The notes beneath the pieces are model-generated. The model did not search any database. It saw only the letters and a list, made by a program, of their open reading frames with translations, and was not told where the DNA came from. A program made the translations under genes and the position numbers. Shown one piece after another: positions 16,698 through 24,000 of a DNA stretch of 64,000 nt (the stretch's first letter is position 1; each line of letters starts with the position of its first letter). The DNA lies in contig DAIDJM010000003.1 of the NCBI GenBank assembly GCA_027451405.1, forward strand, positions 1 to 64,000, given 5' to 3'. The DNA comes from Acetobacteraceae bacterium (lineage in GTDB: Bacteria > Pseudomonadota > Alphaproteobacteria > Acetobacterales > Acetobacteraceae).

Positions 16698-17761
16698 GCT
16701 TCGTATTGCGGCTGGCGGGCGCCGCCATTGTCACGGCCGCGGCGGGCCTGACCTTCACCTTCACGCATCCGCCGGTGACCACGATCCAGCGCGGCTACCG
16801 GGGCCTCGGACTCCAGGTGAACTACCTGCCGTCCTATGTGCAGAAATTGCGGGAGATCAACAAAGTTCCCGATCCGGAGCCGCCGATCGATCCGGCGGGG
16901 TCGCCCTCCTCGGACACCTACCAGAACGTCAAGGTGCTCGGGAAGGTGGACAGTCTCGAGTTCCTGCGGGTGATGGCCTCGATCAAGGACTGGGTGGCGC
17001 CGGTGCAGGGCTGCACCTACTGCCACCATCCGGACAATCCGGCCTGGGACGTGAAATACACGAAGATCGTCGCGCGGCGGATGCTGCAGATGGTCGAGCA
17101 CATCAACACGGACTGGGCGGTGCATGTCGGCAAGGTGGGGGTGACGTGCTATACCTGCCATCGCGGGCATCCGGTGCCGTCGCGCATCTGGTTCAACGCG
17201 CCGCCGCCGGCGCCGGCGCAGCTCGGCGGCATGGCGGAAGCGAATCAGGGCAAGAACATTCCGAACGTGACGGCGGGATATTCGTCGCTGCCCTATGATC
17301 CGCTCTCGCTCTATCTCGAGAAGGGCTACAACATCCGGGTGCAGGCGGCGGTCGCGTTGCCGGGGACCGACAGCAACTCGCTCAAGCACGCCGAGTGGAC
17401 CTATGCGCTGATGATGTATATCGCGCAGTCGCTCGGGGTGAACTGCGATTACTGCCACAACACGCGGGCGTTCCGGGACTGGGCGCAGAGCTCGCCGCAG
17501 CGGGTGAGGGCCTGGTATGGGATCCGCATGGTGCGGGACCTCAACAACAACTTCCTCGACAAGCTGCATGACGTGTTTCCGGCCTACCGGCTCGGGCCGA
17601 TGGGCGACTCGCCGAAGATCGGCTGTGCCACCTGCCACAAGGGCGTCTACAAGCCGCTCTACGGCATCAGCATGCTGGGGACCTATCCCGAGCTCGCGGC
17701 CAACGGTCTCGTGAACACGACGGCGGATATCGGGCACGTGATGCCCGTGCCGAAGGAGTAG
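16694..17761 (+). CDS. pufC: Reaction-centre tetraheme cytochrome c subunit PufC
   Basis: Re-reduces the photo-oxidised special pair from the periplasmic side. Four CxxCH haem sites are visible: CTYCH (107-111), CYTCH (152-156), CDYCH (251-255) and CATCH (311-315). Methionine-rich helices precede each. The N-terminal hydrophobic stretch ([19 protein letters not shown]) has no lipobox Cys, so it is probably a membrane anchor rather than a lipid-anchored form. The ATG at 16694 overlaps the pufM stop (ATGA). It is the last gene before an intrinsic terminator. The length of 355 is normal. Confidence 0.97.
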   Translation: MSFVLRLAGAAIVTAAAGLTFTFTHPPVTTIQRGYRGLGLQVNYLPSYVQKLREINKVPDPEPPIDPAGSPSSDTYQNVKVLGKVDSLEFLRVMASIKDWVAPVQGCTYCHHPDNPAWDVKYTKIVARRMLQMVEHINTDWAVHVGKVGVTCYTCHRGHPVPSRIWFNAPPPAPAQLGGMAEANQGKNIPNVTAGYSSLPYDPLSLYLEKGYNIRVQAAVALPGTDSNSLKHAEWTYALMMYIAQSLGVNCDYCHNTRAFRDWAQSSPQRVRAWYGIRMVRDLNNNFLDKLHDVFPAYRLGPMGDSPKIGCATCHKGVYKPLYGISMLGTYPELAANGLVNTTADIGHVMPVPKE

Positions 17762-17812
17762 GGCCCAAGGCCGGCGCGTTCGCCGGCCCCCACGGCTTGG
17801 AACGACCCCAAA

Positions 17813-17839
17813 GGGCCCGCTTGCGGGCCCTTCTTTTTT
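17813..17839 (+). terminator. Intrinsic terminator of the puf operon
   Basis: gggcccgc-tt-gcgggccc followed by ttctttttt, a classic GC stem with a U-run, 52 bases after the pufC stop. A weaker ggccggcg/cgccggcc stem precedes it. Confidence 0.85.
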
Positions 17840-18151
17840 GCGCCGCAGCAAATTTGTTTTGCGGTGCAGCAATCTATTCTCAATTTTATTATCGCCGCCG
17901 CAAGTGAGGCTTGCGCAACGGGTGCCGCTGCAAATATGCGACAGGCCATGCCGGGCGGACATTTCTGGCTTGCGGCACATGGGGCTCACGGTTAGATACC
18001 CGGCACTTCGCGTCCCGGGTGCTTTGCCCGGCCCCGGGATGAGAAGGTTTGTGCCGTGTGCTTGCGGGCGGCACGAGAGGAGAGTGGCGGCGCGGAATTG
18101 CAACACGGATCGGGCGGCCCGCTTGTGCCGGCCGGATTGGGGGAAGAAACG

Positions 18152-19597
18152 ATGGGGCGGAGCAAGAAGACGGGTTGGTGGGTGCGTTCGAGCCTACTCG
18201 CGCTGACGGCCGCGGGGGCGATCGGTATTGATGCGGCGACGCCGGCGCGGGCGGTTCCCGCGTTCGCGCAGCAGACGGGCTATGCCTGCGCGCAATGCCA
18301 TATCGGCGCGCTCGGTCCTCAGCTCACGCCGTTCGGGCGCATGTTCAAGATGCGCGGCTATTCGATCCGCGGCGGCGACCAGTGGTATTCGCATGTACCG
18401 GTCGCGGTGTGGATGCAGTTCGGCTTCGAGCACTACAACAAGGATCTGCCCGCCGGGTCATACGCCCATTATTACAACGCCAACGATAATGCCGGGCTCG
18501 ACGCGGTGAGTATCTTCATCGCGGGTGGCTGGCAGAACGATGCCGGCGTCGGCTTCGGCGCGTTCATCCAGACGACCTACGACAACACCGCCAAGACGAT
18601 CGCGGAAGACAACACCGACATCAAGGTGACCGATCAGATCACGCTGAACGGCAAGGACACGATCATCGGTGTGTCGCTGAACAACGGGCCTGGCGTGGCC
18701 GATCCCTATAACGACAACGGCATCTGGGGTTATCCCTATATCGGTCCCTTCATCGGGCTGGGCGGCAATGCCTCGCTTGCACTCGATGGCGGCGTGCTCC
18801 AGAGCAACACGGTCGGCGTGACCGGCTATATCTGGTACGACCAGAGCATCTATCTCGAGGCGGGCCTTTATACGTCGGAATCGCCGTGGCAGCTGCAGCA
18901 TACCGGCGAGGCCTACGGGCTGGGCAGCAACACCGGCGTCGAGCCGTATGTGCAGTTCGACAAGGCCTGGTTCTGGGGTCCGAACAATGCCCATGCCGGC
19001 TTCACGTTCTGGAACGGAAGGTTCAATCCGGTCAATCCGGCTGCCAAGTTCGGCACGATCGGCAATTACGGTCACAATACCTATACCGATTTGTGGTTCC
19101 AGCACGGGTATCAGTTCCTGAGCGACAACGACGTGCATGAGGTGGCCAATGACGGCTATCTCGGCATCGAGTGGCAGGATCTGAAAGGCTTCACGAACCC
19201 GAACAGCCCGCTCTACGGCAGTTCGAAGAACAGCAACATGCTGTATCACTGGCATGAGGGCGTGAATTATTTCTACCAGAACACCTATGGCTTCAACATC
19301 GCCTACGACAAAGTCTGGGGTAATAAGAACCAGCTTCTCTATAATAACGGTCTGAACGACGGCACGGGCAGCATCAAGGGCTCGCCGGATACCACTTTCT
19401 GGCTGTTCGAAGTGGATTGGGTGCCGTTCGGCAAGGAAGACCATTTCTGGCCGCTGCGTCCGTTCATCAATTGGCGGCTTGGTCTGCAGTACTATCTGTA
19501 CACGCAGTTCAATGGGGCGGGCCGCAACTATGACGGGTTCGGCCGGAATGCGTCCGACAACAATACCCTGTTCCTCTACCTCTGGACCGTTTTCTGA
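18152..19597 (+). CDS. Cyc2-like monoheme outer-membrane porin-cytochrome
   Basis: A 481-residue protein with a signal peptide (cleavage near PARA-VPAFA, residue 34) and then one haem c site, CAQCH (46-50), in the block FAQQTGYACAQCH...LTPFGRMFKMRGY. The remainder is about 410 residues rich in alternating aromatic/Gly segments ending in ...LYLWTVF, as expected for an outer-membrane beta-barrel with a terminal Phe. The layout of an N-terminal haem plug fused to a barrel is that of Cyc2-type iron oxidases, but also of broader uncharacterised porin-cytochromes. GGGGGAAG precedes the ATG at 18152. It lies next after the puf terminator and 11 bases before a soluble cytochrome c gene, suggesting electron input to the photosystem. 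Confidence 0.75.
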   Translation: MGRSKKTGWWVRSSLLALTAAGAIGIDAATPARAVPAFAQQTGYACAQCHIGALGPQLTPFGRMFKMRGYSIRGGDQWYSHVPVAVWMQFGFEHYNKDLPAGSYAHYYNANDNAGLDAVSIFIAGGWQNDAGVGFGAFIQTTYDNTAKTIAEDNTDIKVTDQITLNGKDTIIGVSLNNGPGVADPYNDNGIWGYPYIGPFIGLGGNASLALDGGVLQSNTVGVTGYIWYDQSIYLEAGLYTSESPWQLQHTGEAYGLGSNTGVEPYVQFDKAWFWGPNNAHAGFTFWNGRFNPVNPAAKFGTIGNYGHNTYTDLWFQHGYQFLSDNDVHEVANDGYLGIEWQDLKGFTNPNSPLYGSSKNSNMLYHWHEGVNYFYQNTYGFNIAYDKVWGNKNQLLYNNGLNDGTGSIKGSPDTTFWLFEVDWVPFGKEDHFWPLRPFINWRLGLQYYLYTQFNGAGRNYDGFGRNASDNNTLFLYLWTVF

Positions 19598-19608
19598 AGG
19601 GAGTCGCC

Positions 19609-19998
19609 ATGTCTGTTCGTAACCTCCTGGCGGGGCTTGCGCTCTCCGCCACCATCGCCGCCCCGGCGCTCGCGGCGGAGCCGCTCGCCGGCGATCCGCA
19701 GCACGGGCTGGAGATCTACAAGCACATCTGCTCGCTCTGCCATTCGAACAAGAAGGGCGTGATCGTGATCGGCCCACCGCTCTACGGCGCCTATGGCCGT
19801 AAGGTCGCGAGCTACCCGGGCTACCACTACTCCGAGGCGCTCAAGGCGAAGGACTGGACCTGGGACGTTCCCCACCTCCTGATCTGGGAAGCCGGCGCGC
19901 GGAAGATGGTGCCGGGCACCAAGATGTCGTTCCCGGGCCTGAAGAACCCGAAGGACCGGCAGGACATCATCGCGTATCTGCAGACGCTGCACGACTAA
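19609..19998 (+). CDS. Soluble class I cytochrome c (c2-like)
   Basis: A 129-residue periplasmic cytochrome with a signal peptide ending near ALA-AEP (22). The haem site is CSLCH (41-45) and the probable sixth ligand is Met106 in GTKMSFPGLKNPKDRQDIIAYLQTL, the typical C-terminal helix of cytochrome c2/mitochondrial-type c. GAAGGGA lies just upstream and overlaps the end of the porin-cytochrome gene, so the two are co-transcribed. A carrier between the outer-membrane protein and PufC, or the normal cyclic donor to the reaction centre, fits the context. Confidence 0.88.
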   Translation: MSVRNLLAGLALSATIAAPALAAEPLAGDPQHGLEIYKHICSLCHSNKKGVIVIGPPLYGAYGRKVASYPGYHYSEALKAKDWTWDVPHLLIWEAGARKMVPGTKMSFPGLKNPKDRQDIIAYLQTLHD

Positions 19999-20154
19999 GT
20001 CCCCGACGGACCGGGGGGTGCCGCGGCGAAACCGGGAGGCGGCCGGAGCGTCTCCCGGAGACGGCCAGAACCGCGTATGATCGCGGGGACCGGCCGGCTC
20101 CGGGCCGGCCGCCGCCGCAGACGCGGCGGCGGAGTTAGACGGAGGACAACGTTC

Positions 20155-20586
20155 ATGAACGCCAAGATTGCGGTGCTCGCAGCCACCTTCAGCCTTGCTG
20201 CGACCGGTGCGTTCGCGCAGACCAAAACCTATCTCGTGCATTTCGACGGCTCATGCCTCGGCATGCGCCTCAAGATCTTCAATGGCTACAATGTGCACGG
20301 GAACACGATCGGCTGCGGCGAAACCAAGCGGCTCTATGTCGGCACCATCAAGCAGGGTGACGTCGCCGACGTGAACAACGTGAATTCGGCCGAAGACCTG
20401 GTGAAGCTCAATTACGTCATCGGTCTGCGGAATCATACCTGGGTGCTGTATGAGACGCTGGACGGCAAGACCGAGGAAATCGGGAATGGCTTCTGGACCA
20501 AGCAAGGACCGGAAGTGACCGTCGAGAGCGTTCCCGGCGTGACGCCGCCTCCCGGCGCTGCTCCCGCTCAGCCTCAGAAGAAATAA
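20155..20586 (+). CDS. Small exported protein of unknown function
   Basis: 143 residues that I do not recognise. A signal peptide (MNAKIAVLAATFSLAATGAFA-QTK) is followed by a mature beta-rich domain with two Cys (34 and 54: GSCLGMRLK, TIGCGETK) that could form a disulfide. The C-terminal tail is Pro/Ala-rich (GVTPPPGAAPAQPQKK). The ATG is backed by GGAGGA at 20141-20146. It lies 156 bases after the cytochrome c gene, in a gap with GC hairpins (for example the gccgccgccg/cggcggcgg stem near 20110-20132), and may be the third gene of the same unit. It has no haem site. Confidence 0.7.
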   Translation: MNAKIAVLAATFSLAATGAFAQTKTYLVHFDGSCLGMRLKIFNGYNVHGNTIGCGETKRLYVGTIKQGDVADVNNVNSAEDLVKLNYVIGLRNHTWVLYETLDGKTEEIGNGFWTKQGPEVTVESVPGVTPPPGAAPAQPQKK

Positions 20587-20594
20587 GCGCACGC

Positions 20595-20621
20595 GGGGCC
20601 GGGCCTCCTCAGGTCCGGCCT
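20595..20621 (+). terminator. Possible terminator after the porin-cytochrome unit
   Basis: ggccgggcc-tcctca-ggtccggcc makes a strong stem with one mismatch, right after the stop at 20586. There is no clear T-run, so it may act with Rho or only stabilise the 3' end. Confidence 0.45.
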
Positions 20622-20647
20622 CTGCCGACTCCAAGATACCCGCGCTT

Positions 20648-20875
20648 GCGTGTTTGAGAACCGGTTATGGCGGCCGTCCGACGGCGATTTCCTGCGCTCC
20701 GGTGCTCACGGGCATTAAGCCCGCTCCGCTCCGGTGCTCGCAAATCACCGCCAGCCGACTCACCATAACCGGCTCTCAAACACGCTCTCTGTAACCGGTT
20801 CTGGCGGCCGTCTGATTGCGATTTCCTGCGCTCCGGTGCTCACGGGCATTAAGCCCGCGCTCTGGCCGCGCGGCA
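20648..20875. repeat. Repeat R3, one full copy plus a truncated second copy
   Basis: 20648-20785 is a palindromic element whose ends are gcgtgtttgagaaccggtta and its near-complement ending tctcaaacacgc. It contains two copies of the word gctccggtgctc. A truncated second copy follows at about 20791-20875 (taaccggttctggcggccgt...ggcattaagcccg). A full copy also lies at 31306-31449. It occupies most of the gap before the large repeat protein. Confidence 0.75.
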
Positions 20876-20886
20876 TTTTAGATTCG

Positions 20887-20921
20887 CAAAAGTTTTTTGG
20901 TTCTTTTTTTCAAAAAAGAAC
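20887..20921. repeat. Element E2: single AT-rich hairpin
   Basis: aaaagttttttggttc followed by a T-run and its complement (stem 20900-20921), identical in form to the A hairpin of elements E1, E3, E4 and E5. No partner hairpin is visible here. Bases 20922-21042 hold no gene that I can see. Confidence 0.75.
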
Positions 20922-21042
20922 CTCTTTCTTCCTAACCTCCACCACAGCCCCCGCGCCGCCGTGACTGTCTCGACCATAAGTTAACGAACCAAGCCCCTAT
21001 ACAGCTTGCGCGCGAGACGCTTTTCCGGCATTTAACCATTGC

Positions 21043-24000
21043 GTGGCCATAACGGGCCCTCCCCGCACGACGGTCGAGGTGCCCGTGAGTTCCTATGCCT
21101 GGCTCGCAATCGGAGGTGGCGCGTGGTCGCTGGCTTCCAACTGGAACGACTTAACCGACGGGATCGACCCGTCGCTGACCGTGCCGGGTGCCTCGGACAG
21201 CGTGGCGATCGCGGGGCCGAGCGGCACCGCCATCGGCACGATCACCGGGGCGGGACAGGCGGCGAGCGCGGCGTTCAGCGGGAATACCGCGCTGGCGGGG
21301 AGCTTCGCGCTGGCGCAATGGGCGCTGGGGTCGGGCGGGACCGGGGGGCTGCTGGATATCGGCGCGGCCGCGTTGTTGCAGTCGGGCACGGGCACGATCG
21401 CCTCGGGCAGCGCGATCGTGGGTGGGACGGGAGCCTCGCTGTCGGTGGCGGGCACGCTGACCGTCGGCGCCGGGCTGAGCGGATTGGGGGCGGCGAGCGC
21501 GGCGCTCGATGCGACCGGCGGGGCCGTGGTTTCCGTCCAATCGCTGGTGCTCGATGGGAGTTCGGCGTCGCTCTTCGTGGATGCGAACTCGGTGCTCGAT
21601 GTCGGGGGCAGCGGGCAGGCCGCGGCTTCGGGCGCGCTGACGGTGGAGAGCGGGGGCACGCTGTCCGGGTTCGGCAATGCCGACGCTTACGGGACCCTGG
21701 TCAATGACGGCACGATCCGCGCGAGCGGCGGCGCGCTGATGATCGGCGCCGCCGGCGGCAGCGGGACGCTCGCGATCGCCGCCGGCGCCCTATTGGTGTG
21801 CAACGGGCGGACCGGGCCCGGACAGACCGTGGACTTCCTGGGCGCCGGGGGCACGCTGGCCTTTTCCACCGAGGCCGATGCGCCGCAGGGCATGCTGGCC
21901 GGGTTCGCGGCGGGTGACGCGATCGACGTGCTCGGCAGTCCGATCAGCGCCGCCTCCTGGTCGCAGACCAGCGCCTCGGGCGGTGTGCTGACGCTGTTCT
22001 ATGGCAACCAGGTGGCCGACAGCCTGACGCTGCTCGGCAATTACGGGGGCCAGGATTTCCTGGTCGGCGGCGATGGCGCCAACGGCAGTCTGATCACGCT
22101 GGCGGCGGCGGGCAGCGGCGGCGGGACGCTGAGCGGCGGCACCTCGACGCCGGACGCCTACGCCTGGATCGGCACCGGTTCGGCGGCCTGGGACAACCGG
22201 CTCGAATGGCAGGATCTGTCGAGCGGGGCCAATCCGGCGGCGGTCGCGCCCGGGCACAACGATCTCGTCACGATCGCGGCGCCGGCCACGCAGTTCATCG
22301 TCGTGAGCGGGCCGGGCGACGCGGCCTCGCTCGCCGTGAGCGGGGAGCTGGCGCTGGCCGGAAGCTTCGCGGTGGGGACGCTCGCGATCGGCAGCGGCAG
22401 CGCGCCGGGGGTGGTCGATCTGCTGCCGGGGACGGTTTTGACGGCGGCGCAAGGGACGCTGGCGAACGGGGCTCTGTCCGCGGTCGGGAGCGGCACGACG
22501 CTGTCGGTCGCGGGGACATGGGCTCTCGGCGGCGGGCCGGCGGGCGTGGGGCTGCCGGCGACGACGCTATCGGCGCTGTCGGGGGCGACGATCGCGCTCG
22601 GCGGGCTCGTGCTCGGCGGCGGTTCGGGCAACACGGTCGTGACCGATACGACCGGACGGATCGAAATCGGCACGCTCGGCGGCGCGGCGGCGGGGGCGGT
22701 GACGGTCGATCCGGGGGCGACCTTGGCGGGCAACGGGTCGGTGAACCCGTTCGGCAACGTCGTGGATAACGGCACCATCGCGGCCTCGGGCGGGACGCTG
22801 ACGCTGGGGCGCGTCGGCGGCACCGGGGCGCTATCGATCGGGGCCGGGGCGACGCTGTCGCTCGAGGCGCAGACGGCGGTGCCGATCGCGTTCGCGGGGG
22901 CGGACGGCACGTTGCGGATCGCCGGCGAGCTGGCGGCGCCGACCGGGACATTGAGCGGGTTCGCGGTGGGCGACGCGATCGATGTCGTGGGCGATCCGAT
23001 CACCTACGCGCAGTTCGTGGCCGGCAGCGTGACCGGCACCGGGACGCTGGTGCTGAGCTACGACACCACCATCGTCGCGCGGATCCCGGTCTCCGGCAGT
23101 TTCACCGGCAATTTTTTCGCCGTCACGCCGGATGGGGCGGGGGGCACCGATTTGGTGCTGACCCGCGGCGGCGGCAGCGGGGGCAGCGGCGGGCAGGGCA
23201 ATGCCGACCTGCTTTCCTGGACCAATCCGGTGAGCGGCAAGTGGTCGCAGGCGAGCAACTGGACCGATCTCACGACCGGGCAGCCGGCGACGGCGCCGCC
23301 GGGCAGCCTCAACGCGGTGCTGATCACCGGGCCGTCGAACGGGACGTTTCAGACGGTGGGCGGGCCCGCGAATTGCGCGAGCCTGACGCTGATCGGCGAC
23401 AATGTGCTCGCGCAGGGCTACGCGGTGGGCACGCTGACGGTGGGCAGCGGGAGCACGGCCGGGGTCGTCGCGCTTTCGGGCACGCTCGCGAGCCAGAGCG
23501 CGTCGATTCTCGACGGCACCTTGGCGCTCACCGGGATCGGGGACGTCTGGACCGATGCCGGCACGCTGACGCTGGGTAGCGGCGCGGCGGGACAGGGCAC
23601 TGCCAGCACGCTGGTTTCGCTGACCCGGTCGGCGAGCGTGCAGACGGCCGGGCTCGTGCTCGGGGGTGGGCTCGGCGACACGATCACCGTGGATCCGACC
23701 GCCGTCTTCGAGGTGGGAACGGTGGGCGGCGCGGCAGCCGGGGCGGTCACGATCGACCCGGGCATCCTGGTGGCCGGCAACGGCAGCCTTAATCCCTTCG
23801 GGTCGGTGGTCGATAACGGCACGCTGACGGCGCAGGGAGGAACGCTGGCACTCGGCGCGACGAGCGGCGCAGGGACGATCACGATCGCGGCGGAGGCGAC
23901 GCTCGCGCTGGGCGGCGGCGAGTCGGTGGGGATCGGTTTCGCGGGGGCCGGGGCGACGCTCTGGCTCGGCGCCGGGACGCCGGCCGGGGTGATCGACGGG

